64,000 nt of DNA from Lachnospiraceae bacterium (GTDB lineage: Bacteria > Bacillota > Clostridia > Lachnospirales > Lachnospiraceae). The DNA lies in the NCBI GenBank assembly GCA_910574865.1, contig CAJTDN010000009.1:174413-238412 (forward strand), read 5' to 3'. Shown here piece by piece: positions 1 through 8,295 of this stretch. The notes beneath the pieces were generated by a model that was not told where the DNA came from, ran no database searches, and saw only the letters and a list, made by a program, of their open reading frames with translations. The stretch's first letter is position 1. Each line of letters opens with the position of its first letter. Both the position numbers and the translations under genes were made by a program.

Positions 1-1748
1 GCCTCGTGGTTGCCGGAAGCGGGCGGCATGTCTTGTTTTATGAGGACGTCCCGAAAGAGAAACGGCCGCTCTTGCCGGCGCTGCAGGGATGCGAGGTGAA
101 TTCCCTGGGATATAGCGAGGACGTGGGCCTGGTGTCCGTGGCCTTGAATTTGTTTGGCAAAGGTTCGGACTTCCCGGCCCAGATGACGCTGATGATTCGC
201 AAGATTGGGAGGTTTTACCATGCGGACGGGGTGCTGGTGTCCTTGTTGCGTGCCGATTTCAATTCCAACTACTTGAATTACCAGTGGCACCAAAACGAGG
301 GAGACACGGCGGAAAGCGTGAGAAAATATAAGGAAGAAGAAAAAGAGGAGTTCTATCGCTGGATGGGGCGGGAGGAAGTACGTTATTTTTCGGAAGAAGA
401 CAGCGGGCGGAACGTGGTTCGTTGCTTCCTGAGCGTGGAGCCGGGGCAAAGGGGAATCCTGCTGCCCATGTATGACAGTGGAAACTACATGGGCAACGTC
501 TGCATTCTCGGGCTCGGGGCGGAGGTCTTGGAGGATTCGGAGGAAAGGCAGAATCTCGCGGAGCTTGGCAGGGCAATCCAGAGCCAGTTGAACCAGCAGC
601 AGTATGACATAGCCAGCAAGGCGAAATCCGAATTCTTGTCCCGCATGAGCCATGAAATCCGCACGCCGATGAACGGTATCATTGGCATGACGGCCATCGC
701 CCTGCAGCAGGATCAAAGCCAGGAGAGGGTCATGGACTGCCTGCAAAAGATCCGTTCTTCGTCGGACTACTTGTTGGGGCTGATTAACGACATTTTGGAC
801 ATGTCCAAGATTGAGAGCGGCAAGATGAAGCTGGAAGCGGCCAATTTTGGCATGGACGGGATGCTGGGCACCATCCGGGAGCTGATAATGTCGCAGGCGG
901 CGGTGAAGCACGTGAATTTCGTGCAGGAGATTGAATTGGCACACCATTGGTTCGTGGCTGACCAGATGCGGATCAGCCAGGTGCTCATCAATCTGCTGGG
1001 TAACGCGGTGAAATTTACCCCGGCGGATGGAACGGTCACCTTGACCGTCAGGGAGGAAGGCGTATCCGGGGGAGAAGTCAGGCTTTACTTTGCGGTAGGT
1101 GATACCGGAATCGGTATCGCGAAAGAGGAACAGGAACGTATCTTCCGTTCGTTTGAACAAGCTTCCGGTACGAACCCGTCCAAGCAGCAGGGGACAGGGC
1201 TGGGGCTGTCAATCAGCAACCGGCTGGTGCAGATGATGGGAAGTAACATCTTGGTGGACAGTGAACCGGGAAAGGGCAGCACGTTCAGCTTTTCCGTTGC
1301 CCTGGCACTTGGCGAGAGCGAGGAAGGTGAGGATTGTGGCGAGACGATTTCCTTTGAAGGGTGCCGCGTCCTGGTGGTGGAGGACAATGACCTGAACGCC
1401 GAAATCGCGCAGTGCCTATTGGAGGACCGCGGTTTCGAGGTGGAGTGCGTCTTTGACGGCGCGCAGGCCGTGGAGCGTATCCGCACCACGCCGCCGGACA
1501 CTTATGACGTGATTTTGATGGACATCATGATGCCGGTGATGAACGGGTTGGACGCGGCCAGGGCCATTCGCGGCATGGAACGCGAGGACTGCCATACCAT
1601 ACCGATTATCGCCATGTCGGCAAACGCTTTCGACGAGGACTTGAAAAAGTCCGTGGCATGCGGCATGAACGGGCACTTGTCCAAACCCGTGGAGGTGGAC
1701 AAATTGTACCAGACGTTGGACAAAGTGATTCGAGGCGGGCATGGGTGA
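1..1748 (+). CDS. Hybrid sensor histidine kinase/response regulator (5' end outside window)
   Basis: The reading frame is open to the left edge, so the gene is 5'-truncated by the window; about 581 codons are visible. The first about 190 residues look like a GAF-type sensory region. A HisKA domain follows (H-box SHEIRTP, about residue 215), then a HATPase_c domain (N-box around INLLGNAVKFTP, G boxes DTGIGIAKEE and GTGLGLS). The C-terminal receiver domain has VLVVEDND, phospho-acceptor Asp in ILMDIMMP, and the conserved Lys in SKP. Family knowledge: the His passes phosphate to the fused receiver Asp. There is no output domain and no partner regulator in view. A strong terminator follows. No transmembrane segment is visible in the part present, so it may be cytosolic or have upstream membrane helices. 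Confidence 0.9.
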   Translation, partial: LVVAGSGRHVLFYEDVPKEKRPLLPALQGCEVNSLGYSEDVGLVSVALNLFGKGSDFPAQMTLMIRKIGRFYHADGVLVSLLRADFNSNYLNYQWHQNEGDTAESVRKYKEEEKEEFYRWMGREEVRYFSEEDSGRNVVRCFLSVEPGQRGILLPMYDSGNYMGNVCILGLGAEVLEDSEERQNLAELGRAIQSQLNQQQYDIASKAKSEFLSRMSHEIRTPMNGIIGMTAIALQQDQSQERVMDCLQKIRSSSDYLLGLINDILDMSKIESGKMKLEAANFGMDGMLGTIRELIMSQAAVKHVNFVQEIELAHHWFVADQMRISQVLINLLGNAVKFTPADGTVTLTVREEGVSGGEVRLYFAVGDTGIGIAKEEQERIFRSFEQASGTNPSKQQGTGLGLSISNRLVQMMGSNILVDSEPGKGSTFSFSVALALGESEEGEDCGETISFEGCRVLVVEDNDLNAEIAQCLLEDRGFEVECVFDGAQAVERIRTTPPDTYDVILMDIMMPVMNGLDAARAIRGMEREDCHTIPIIAMSANAFDEDLKKSVACGMNGHLSKPVEVDKLYQTLDKVIRGGHG

Positions 1749-1826
1749 GTCATGCCGTGGGATTGTTACATTGCTGGTAAGCCCATGTCAGAGAAAGGGA
1801 ACGAAGATCCTATAACATAAAAAAAG

Positions 1827-1872
1827 ACTACGACGTCACTGATGGTTTCATCAGGAAGGTCGTAGTTTTTTT
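1827..1872 (+). terminator. Rho-independent terminator after hybrid kinase
   Basis: Stem ACTACGAC pairs with GTCGTAGT, with a second inner stem CTGATG/CATCAG around a 4-nt loop, followed by a run of seven T. Confidence 0.9.
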
Positions 1873-1875
1873 CTC

Positions 1876-1903
1876 TTGACATTTAAAAAATTGGTGGTAA
1901 AAT
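1876..1903 (+). promoter_or_regulatory. Sigma-A-type promoter of the marR-ABC operon
   Basis: TTGACA and TAAAAT are separated by 16 nt, directly after the upstream terminator and about 170 nt before the MarR start codon. Confidence 0.7.
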
Positions 1904-1920
1904 ATGTATTGTACAAAACA

Positions 1921-1934
1921 GTTCGCCAGCGAAC
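1921..1934. promoter_or_regulatory. Candidate MarR operator (palindrome)
   Basis: GTTCGC-CA-GCGAAC is a 6-bp-arm inverted repeat lying just downstream of the promoter in the leader of the MarR gene. Autoregulation through such palindromes is common in MarR operons; binding here is inferred from position only. Confidence 0.4.
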
Positions 1935-2074
1935 AGTTTGCAGACGAATTGTTTCAAGGAGAATTGTTTGCGAAAGGACTTTGTGGTTTGTTACTTTTCA
2001 TGGCCCATGGCCGTACGCACAGATTCATGAACCGTAATTGCGGATTCTGTTTGAAGGAGAGGTGTGAAAATGTA

Positions 2075-2518
2075 ATGGAAGATTGCAAGCGGGTCGGCTT
2101 TGAGGTGCGCAGGCTCGACCACATGATGCGGAATTATTTGGAGGCCGGCGTGAAGCGCGAGGGGCTTGACGAGCTGACCTTGATGAACGGGTGGTTCATC
2201 CGTTACTTGTATGAGAAGCAGGGCGAGGACGTGTTCCAGAAGGATTTGGAGAAGCAGTTTTGTATCGCCCGTTCCACCGTCACCAACACCATCCAGTTGA
2301 TGGAGGAGAGAGGGTTCATACAGAGGGAGTTCGTTAAAAGCGACGCGCGCTTAAAGAAGGTGACGCTCACGCAGAAGGGCATCGAGAGCCACGAGAAGGT
2401 CGAGGAGATTATCTTGCGGATGAACCAACAGATGGTGGAGGGGATTTCGGACGAGGAACTGCAAACCTTTTTAGATGTCGCTGAGCGGATACGGAAGAAT
2501 ATTGAAAAAGATAAGTAG
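2075..2518 (+). CDS. MarR-family transcriptional regulator
   Basis: 147-residue protein with a winged-helix core: recognition helix region IARSTVTNTIQLMEERGFI, then a wing rich in charged residues (KSDARLKKVTLT) and a long C-terminal dimerisation helix. An in-frame start at 1904 exists, but it would translate the promoter/operator leader; ATG 2075 gives the usual MarR length and has GGAGAGG about 12 nt upstream. It is followed 17 nt later by two ABC half-transporters, the common arrangement in which a MarR protein represses a drug or metabolite exporter. Ligand unknown. Confidence 0.85.
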   Translation: MEDCKRVGFEVRRLDHMMRNYLEAGVKREGLDELTLMNGWFIRYLYEKQGEDVFQKDLEKQFCIARSTVTNTIQLMEERGFIQREFVKSDARLKKVTLTQKGIESHEKVEEIILRMNQQMVEGISDEELQTFLDVAERIRKNIEKDK

Positions 2519-2535
2519 GGAAGGTGGTAGCGTTT

Positions 2536-4287
2536 ATGTTTCGTAGGATTTTACATGAGGTGAAGGAGTATAAGGCCGCATCCATCGTCACGCCACTGTT
2601 CATGATTCTTGAGGTGTTGATGGAGACGACGATCCCGTTCTTGATGGCCTCGATTATCGATGACGGGGTCAACGCGGGTGACATGGGTCATATTTACAAG
2701 GTGGGCGGCGTGATGCTCGTGGCGGCGGCCATCGGCCTTTTGGCCGGCATGGGCGGGGGGCGTTTCGGGGCGAAGGCTTCGACCGGCCTAGCCAAGAACT
2801 TGCGCAAGGCGATGTTTGACCAGATTCAGACGTTTTCCTTTGCCAATATTGACAAGTTCAGCACGGCCGGACTGGTGACACGTCTGACGACGGACGTGAC
2901 GAACGTGCAAAACGCGTACCAGATGATACTTCGGATGTGCATCCGGGCGCCCTTGAGCATGATTTGCGCGATGTTCATGGCATTTGCCATCAATGCCAGG
3001 CTGGCAAGCATTTACCTGGCGGCGGTGATTTTCCTGGCGATTTGCCTGATTCTCATCATGAGCCGGGGCATCAAGTATTTTCAACAAGTATTTCCCAAGT
3101 ACGACGACTTGAACGAGTCCGTGCAGGAAAACGTCTCGGCCATCCGCGTGGTGAAGGCCTACGTGCGCGAGGAGGAGGAGACGAAGAAGTTCCACCAGGC
3201 CAGCGCCAATATTTACAACTTGTTTGTCAAGGCGGAGAAAAACATGCTCTTAAACAGCCCGCTGATGATGGGGACGGTTTATACGTGCATCATCCTGATT
3301 AGCTGGCTGGGTGCCAAGATGATCGTAAGCAGCGAGCTGACGACGGGAAACCTGATGAGCCTGCTCGCGTATTGTATGAATATTTTGATGAGCCTGATGA
3401 TGCTGTCGATGGTGTTCGTGATGGTGTCCATGAGCATGGCGAGCGTCCGGCGTATCTCGGAAGTGCTTTCGGAGACGAGCGACATCAACAACCCGGAAAG
3501 TCCGTTATATGGGGTAGAAGACGGGAGAATCGACTTTGACCACGTGAATTTTGCTTATAAGAAGGACAGCGACGAGTTCGTATTGAAGGATATTGACTTA
3601 CACATCCGTGCCGGAGAAACGATTGGCATTATCGGCGGTACCGGAAGCGCCAAAACGAGCCTGGTCAATCTGGTCAGTCGTTTGTACGACGTGTCCGAGG
3701 GCGAGGTGCGGGTCGGCGGGAAAAACGTAAAGGAATACGATTTGGACACGTTGCGCAGCCAGGTGTCCGTCGTACTGCAAAATAACGTGCTGTTCACGGG
3801 GACGATTTTTGACAACCTGCGCTGGGGCAATAAAGATGCGACCGATGAAGAATGTATGGAAGCGGCCAGGCTGGCTTGTGCGGATGAGTTTATACAGCGG
3901 TTCCCGGACGGGTATGACACGCACATCGAGCAAGGCGGGAGCAACGTGTCCGGCGGTCAGAAGCAGAGGCTGTGCATTGCCAGGGCATTGTTAAAGAAAC
4001 CGAAGATTTTGATACTTGACGACAGCACCAGTGCGGTCGACACGGCGACGGACGCGAAAATCCGCCAAGCGTTCAAGGAAGAGATTCCGAATACGACGAA
4101 GCTGATTATCGCCCAGCGCATTTCCAGCGTACAAGACGCGGACCGCATCATCGTGATGGAAGAGGGCGAAGTCAATGGATTTGGGACACACGAGGAGCTG
4201 CTTGAGAACAATGCGATTTATCGTGAAGTGTACGAGTCGCAGACTAAGGGCGGCGGAGATTTTGATGAAAAGGGAGGTGAGCACTGA
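2536..4287 (+). CDS. ABC exporter half-subunit, ATP-degenerate partner (heterodimeric exporter)
   Basis: 583 residues: an N-terminal six-helix exporter domain (about 1-310), then a nucleotide-binding domain. The Walker A is GGTGSAKTS, with Ala where Gly is usual. The signature VSGGQKQR is intact. Walker B is LILDDSTSAVD, with Asp replacing the catalytic Glu, and the switch His is Gln (IAQR). These changes match the non-hydrolysing half of heterodimeric exporters (TM287/LmrC/BmrC type). Start ATG 2536 is preferred over GTG 2524 because GGAAGGTGG lies 8 nt upstream. The stop overlaps the next start (TGATG), so the two subunits should be made together. Substrate unknown; regulated with marR. Confidence 0.92.
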   Translation: MFRRILHEVKEYKAASIVTPLFMILEVLMETTIPFLMASIIDDGVNAGDMGHIYKVGGVMLVAAAIGLLAGMGGGRFGAKASTGLAKNLRKAMFDQIQTFSFANIDKFSTAGLVTRLTTDVTNVQNAYQMILRMCIRAPLSMICAMFMAFAINARLASIYLAAVIFLAICLILIMSRGIKYFQQVFPKYDDLNESVQENVSAIRVVKAYVREEEETKKFHQASANIYNLFVKAEKNMLLNSPLMMGTVYTCIILISWLGAKMIVSSELTTGNLMSLLAYCMNILMSLMMLSMVFVMVSMSMASVRRISEVLSETSDINNPESPLYGVEDGRIDFDHVNFAYKKDSDEFVLKDIDLHIRAGETIGIIGGTGSAKTSLVNLVSRLYDVSEGEVRVGGKNVKEYDLDTLRSQVSVVLQNNVLFTGTIFDNLRWGNKDATDEECMEAARLACADEFIQRFPDGYDTHIEQGGSNVSGGQKQRLCIARALLKKPKILILDDSTSAVDTATDAKIRQAFKEEIPNTTKLIIAQRISSVQDADRIIVMEEGEVNGFGTHEELLENNAIYREVYESQTKGGGDFDEKGGEH

Positions 4288-6182
4288 TGCCAAGGATGCG
4301 ACCGGGAATGAAGCCGCCGAAGGTGGAAAATCCAGGAAAATTGTTCATGAGGCTGATGTCTTACGTATTTAAAGATTATAAATGGCACTGCCTGGCGGTG
4401 TTCGTGCTGCTTTTCGTGGGCGTGCTGGCCAACGTGCAGGGAACAATGTTTACCAAGAACCTGATTGACGACTATATCACGCCGTTCCTTTTGACGGACA
4501 ATCCGGACTTTGCGCCGCTTGCAAACGCCATTGCCAGGGTCTGCGTGTTTTATGCGATGGGAGTGGTTTCTTCCTATACTTATAATCGGATTATGATTTA
4601 TGTCACGCAGGGCGTGATGCGCGACATGCGAAATGAAATGTTTGAGCATATGGAACGCTTGCCGATTAAGTATTTTGACACGCACGCGCATGGCGACATC
4701 ATGTCGATTTACACGAACGACATTGACGCGATGCGCCAGATGATTAGCCAAAGCATTCCGCAAATCATCAACAGCGTGTTCACGGTCGTCAGCGTGTTTG
4801 TCAGCATGTTGATTTTAAGCGTTCCGCTGACCGGCGTTACGCTTGTGATGGTGGCCTTGATGCTTTTGGCAACCAAGGCGTCGGCCAGCCGCAGCGGCAA
4901 ATATTTTATTGAACAGCAGCACAACCTCGGAAAGGCCAACGGCTACATCGAGGAAATGATGAACGGGCAGAAGGTCGTGAAGGTGTTCTGCCATGAGGAG
5001 GAGAGCAAGAAAGAGTTTGAGACGTTAAATGATGAGTTGTTTGTCAGCGCGGACCGTGCCAATACGTTTGCCAATATTTTGGGACCGATTAACGCCCAGC
5101 TTGGCAATGCCAGCTATGTGGTTTGCGCGATGGTAGGCGGAGCGTTGGCACTGAATGGTATCGGTGGCTTCACGCTGGGCGGCCTGGCGAGTTTCCTGAC
5201 ATTTAACAAGAGTTTTAACATGCCGATTAACCAGGTCAGCCAGCAGCTCAATTCCATCGTCATGGCACTGGCCGGCGCGGAGCGTATTTTCCGCCTGCTG
5301 GACGAGGCGCCGGAGACGGACAACGGCTACGTCGTGCTGGTCAACGCGAAAGAGGTAAACGGGGAATTGACGGAATGCGAGGGGCGCACCGGGCGTTGGG
5401 CGTGGAAGCACACGCACCAGGCCGACAAGAGCGTGACCTACGTGGAATTGAAAGGGAACGTCGTCTTCGACGGGGTGGACTTCGGCTATGTGGATGATAA
5501 AATCGTGCTGCACGACGTAAAATTGTTCGCCGAGCCGGGGCAGAAAATCGCCTTCGTCGGTTCGACCGGGGCCGGAAAGACGACGATCACCAACCTGATT
5601 AACCGTTTTTACGACATTCAGGACGGGAAAATCCGCTATGACGGAATCAACGTCAACAAGATAAAGAAGGCGGACCTGCGGCGGTCGCTGGGAATTGTCT
5701 TGCAGGACACGCATTTGTTTACCGGAACCGTGAAAGAAAACATTCGTTTCGGCAAGCTTGACGCGACGGACGAGGAAGTCATCGCGGCGGCCAGGCTGGC
5801 CAACGCGGACGGCTTCATCCGCAGGCTGCCCAAGGGCTATGACACGATGCTGACCGGCGACGGGGCGAACCTAAGCCAGGGGCAGAGGCAGCTTTTGGCG
5901 ATTGCCCGGGCGGCCATCGCCGACCCGCCGGTGCTGATTCTCGACGAGGCGACGAGCTCGATTGATACCCGTACCGAGCGCATCATCCAGGAGAGCATGG
6001 ACCGCCTGATGAGCGGCAGGACGACGTTCGTCATTGCCCATAGGCTTTCCACCGTGCGCAATTCCGACTGCATCATGGTACTTGAACAAGGGCGGATCAT
6101 CGAGCGCGGCACGCACGACCAGTTGATTGAGGAGAAGGGGAAATATTACCAATTGTATACCGGAAACGCGATATCCGCATAG
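4287..6182 (+). CDS. ABC exporter half-subunit, catalytic partner (heterodimeric exporter)
   Basis: 631 residues: six-helix transmembrane domain, then a nucleotide-binding domain with canonical Walker A (GSTGAGKTT), Walker B with catalytic Glu (LILDEATSSID) and switch His (IAHR). Its signature is LSQGQRQ rather than LSGGQ, which fits the degenerate site formed with the Walker motifs of the upstream partner. An extra segment of about 40 residues (about 350-390, rich in charged residues and Trp) sits between the two domains. One-base overlap with the upstream gene. A hairpin on the opposite strand follows at 6255-6291. Confidence 0.92.
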   Translation: MPRMRPGMKPPKVENPGKLFMRLMSYVFKDYKWHCLAVFVLLFVGVLANVQGTMFTKNLIDDYITPFLLTDNPDFAPLANAIARVCVFYAMGVVSSYTYNRIMIYVTQGVMRDMRNEMFEHMERLPIKYFDTHAHGDIMSIYTNDIDAMRQMISQSIPQIINSVFTVVSVFVSMLILSVPLTGVTLVMVALMLLATKASASRSGKYFIEQQHNLGKANGYIEEMMNGQKVVKVFCHEEESKKEFETLNDELFVSADRANTFANILGPINAQLGNASYVVCAMVGGALALNGIGGFTLGGLASFLTFNKSFNMPINQVSQQLNSIVMALAGAERIFRLLDEAPETDNGYVVLVNAKEVNGELTECEGRTGRWAWKHTHQADKSVTYVELKGNVVFDGVDFGYVDDKIVLHDVKLFAEPGQKIAFVGSTGAGKTTITNLINRFYDIQDGKIRYDGINVNKIKKADLRRSLGIVLQDTHLFTGTVKENIRFGKLDATDEEVIAAARLANADGFIRRLPKGYDTMLTGDGANLSQGQRQLLAIARAAIADPPVLILDEATSSIDTRTERIIQESMDRLMSGRTTFVIAHRLSTVRNSDCIMVLEQGRIIERGTHDQLIEEKGKYYQLYTGNAISA

Positions 6183-6254
6183 AGCACGTGGTGCGAAGAG
6201 ATTCGCGGTATCGTAGGGGTTACAATATATTTTACCCTAAACGTCATCATGCTT

Positions 6255-6291
6255 AAAAGGCGTATGGTTTACGTTTTGTATTCCATACGCC
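6255..6291 (-). terminator. Terminator for the minus-strand gene at 6304
   Basis: GGCGTATGG pairs with CCATACGCC (15-nt loop). Read on the minus strand it is followed by TTTT, so it ends leftward transcription of the small gene next to it. Confidence 0.65.
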
Positions 6292-6303
6292 GATGCATGT
6301 GAG

Positions 6304-6612
6304 TCACGCCTTTTCGTTTAATCGATTTATCAATTGTACCCACTCGAAGTCCTGGACGTTTGGCAAAAACATGCACAGTGTCTGAATCGACTGGCCGTAC
6401 ATTCCCGATTCCATGCCGCGCATCTGTTCCCGCGGCATTTTTTCAAGCGCGTCTCCGGCCACGTGCGCGGCGATTCCCGAGGCAATGATGCCGTCGAAGA
6501 TGTCGTCCAGGTGGCTTTCAAAAAATTCTTTGCCCGCCGGATGTTTCACCATGTCGCCAATCAAGGTCATCATGTCGTAGTCGAAGGCTCTCTTGCCCAA
6601 TGTAAATTCCAT
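6304..6612 (-). CDS. Small conserved-looking protein of unknown function; possibly interrupted by a stop codon
   Basis: 102 residues, mildly acidic, no signal peptide or membrane segment; motif-like stretches HPAGKEFF and MPREQMRGMESGMYG. I do not recognise a characterised family. There is no ribosome-binding site before ATG 6612. In the same frame, 57 nt upstream, ATG 6669 opens a plausible start (MKVVFYKKEDKNGQ) that is cut by a TAA at 6625-6627. The gene may therefore have been about 121 residues and suffered a nonsense change, or translation may restart at 6612. A minus-strand terminator behind it suggests it is or was a real transcription unit. It diverges from the XRE operon. Confidence 0.5.
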   Translation of the reverse strand: MEFTLGKRAFDYDMMTLIGDMVKHPAGKEFFESHLDDIFDGIIASGIAAHVAGDALEKMPREQMRGMESGMYGQSIQTLCMFLPNVQDFEWVQLINRLNEKA

Positions 6613-6721
6613 GCGATTGTCCGATTATTGGCCGTTTTTATCTTCCTTTTTGTAAAAGACGACCTTCATTTCCAGAAATCTTACTTTTATTAAATTATAT
6701 ATATATATATGTAAAAAATAC

Positions 6722-6750
6722 TTGACATATCATAAAAAGAATGCTATTCT
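6722..6750 (+). promoter_or_regulatory. Sigma-A-type promoter of the XRE/NatAB operon
   Basis: TTGACA and TATTCT with 17-nt spacing, preceded by an AT-dinucleotide run (about 6697-6711) that may act as an UP-like element. About 75 nt upstream of the XRE start. Confidence 0.75.
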
Positions 6751-6826
6751 GTGGATGTTTGGGAATGATATGGGAGGATGTACGTAAATCAGGCTGTTAT
6801 GGCACGGAGTGAAGGCAGGTGGTGAC

Positions 6827-7051
6827 ATGGCGAGGAATATCGCAATCAAGGTGGCACGGGCGGAGAAGGACATGACCCAGAAGGCGCTGGCGGAGGCCGT
6901 GGGCATTTCGAGGCAGACGATGAACGCGATCGAGCAGGGGGATTATAACCCGACGATACGGTTGTGCAGGCAGATTTGCCGCGTGCTGGGGAAGGGGTTG
7001 GATGATTTGTTCTGGAAGGATCAGGAGGATGACGATGAAGAAGAGGAATAA
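6827..7051 (+). CDS. XRE-family (Cro/CI-like) small transcriptional regulator
   Basis: 74 residues, almost only a helix-turn-helix: MTQKALAEAVGISRQTMNAIEQGDYNPT is the typical scaffold, then a short tail ending in an Asp/Glu run. Start ATG 6827 chosen because GGTGGTGAC lies directly upstream; a GTG at 6809 is less likely. First gene of an operon with overlapping ends (next start at 7035). Small regulators of this type usually control the adjacent membrane protein and ABC genes. The effector is unknown. Confidence 0.88.
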   Translation: MARNIAIKVARAEKDMTQKALAEAVGISRQTMNAIEQGDYNPTIRLCRQICRVLGKGLDDLFWKDQEDDDEEEE

Positions 7052-7508
7052 AAGTAATCTGGACGAGAGGCAGGAGCAGCGGCTCTTGCGGATTGAGCGG
7101 AACGGCTGCTGGCTGGCGTTCTGGGGACTGCTCGTCGCGATGGGCGTGCAGATGGTCATGAGCAAGGGCGAGGATGTCGGCCGGGTCGCGGGAGAGTGGA
7201 TTGTATTCATGGTGCTCGCGTGTTACATGGTGTGGGCATGTATGAAGGAGGGCATCTGGAATCGGCGGATGAAGCCGGATTGGAAGACGAATTTGATTGC
7301 CAGCTTGTTGGCGGGTGTCGCGATGGCGGTCTTTTTCTACCTGATAACGGATTGGGAAGTCGAGCAGAAAGTGTGGACGGCAATCGTGTCGTTTTTCATG
7401 ACGTTTGTCTCTTGCTATATTTTGCTTATGATTTCTGCACTGGTTTACAAGAAGAGGGTGGAAAAGCTGGAGTTGGAAGGAGACGAGGAGGGCGCAAAAG
7501 ATGATTGA
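7035..7508 (+). CDS. Four-helix membrane protein with DERQEQ motif (DUF6773-like)
   Basis: 157 residues. The N-terminus is charged with LDERQEQRLLRIERNG, followed by about four hydrophobic helices (about 24-44, 56-76, 91-110, 117-140) and an acidic tail. Such XRE-linked DERQE proteins are recurrent in Clostridia; I associate them with DUF6773, not certain. ATG 7035 has AGGAGG 6 nt upstream. Overlaps both neighbours (XRE end, NatA start), so it is translationally coupled in the operon. Likely an inner-membrane accessory to the NatAB-like transporter; no biochemical role can be read from the sequence. Confidence 0.75.
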   Translation: MKKRNKSNLDERQEQRLLRIERNGCWLAFWGLLVAMGVQMVMSKGEDVGRVAGEWIVFMVLACYMVWACMKEGIWNRRMKPDWKTNLIASLLAGVAMAVFFYLITDWEVEQKVWTAIVSFFMTFVSCYILLMISALVYKKRVEKLELEGDEEGAKDD

Positions 7509-8295
7509 GGTTCGCGGATTGTGCAAGGAGTTCGAGAGGAGCCGCAAGGCGGAAAGGACGGCTGGAAAGGCCAAAAAGCAGCGGGTGAAGAAGGAGACGT
7601 TCTTGGCGGTGGACCATGTGTCCATTGAGGCGTGCGAGGGGGAGATTATCGGGATTCTGGGGCCGAACGGTGCGGGCAAGACGACGCTTCTGCGGATGAT
7701 GGGGATGCTGATGAGCCCAACGGGGGGAGAAGTCGTCTTGACGGACGAGGAGGGGAACGAGATTGCGGAACTGACGCAAAAGAAGGCGGCGATTGGCTAT
7801 TTGTCTGGCAACACGAAGCTATATCCCCGTTTTTCCGTGCGCGAATACCTGCAGTTTTTAGGAGAACTGTATGGGTTTGACAAGGACATGGTTCGAAAAC
7901 GCAGTGAGGAGATTTTCAAGGTGCTGGACATGGAAGGGTTTGCCGACAACCGGATTGAGAAATTGTCCACCGGTCAGACGCAGCGCGCCTCCATTGCCCG
8001 CTGCCTGATGGCGGACCCGCAAGTGTACATCCTGGACGAACCGACGCTGGGCTTGGACATCTTGAGCGCGGACGCGATTATCCACTTCATGCGGGAGCAG
8101 AAGGAACGGGGGAAGACCGTGCTTTATTCGACGCATTATCTGGAGGAGGCACAGATACTTTGTGACCGCATTTACATGATTCGCGATGGAAGGATCGTGG
8201 CGCACGGGACACCCGCGGCCCTGATGCAACAGACGGGAACGGACAACCTGCGTGCGGCGTTCCACGTCTTATACGATACGGAGGGAGCACGGTGA
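7501..8295 (+). CDS. natA: ABC transporter ATP-binding protein, NatA-like
   Basis: 264 residues. Walker A GPNGAGKTT, signature LSTGQTQR (in place of LSGGQ), Walker B VYILDEPTLGLD, H-loop STHYLEEA. A Lys/Arg-rich insertion (about residues 15-35) lies before Walker A. It should supply ATP energy to the ABC-2 permease encoded by the next gene, with which it overlaps by one base. NatA/NatB pairs export Na+ or other small cations or peptides; the true substrate is not evident. Confidence 0.88.
   Translation: MIEVRGLCKEFERSRKAERTAGKAKKQRVKKETFLAVDHVSIEACEGEIIGILGPNGAGKTTLLRMMGMLMSPTGGEVVLTDEEGNEIAELTQKKAAIGYLSGNTKLYPRFSVREYLQFLGELYGFDKDMVRKRSEEIFKVLDMEGFADNRIEKLSTGQTQRASIARCLMADPQVYILDEPTLGLDILSADAIIHFMREQKERGKTVLYSTHYLEEAQILCDRIYMIRDGRIVAHGTPAALMQQTGTDNLRAAFHVLYDTEGAR

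Noticed and set aside
1904..2074. Longer N-terminus for the MarR protein
   Set aside because: The extension translates the promoter-operator leader and has no SD; family length fits ATG 2075.
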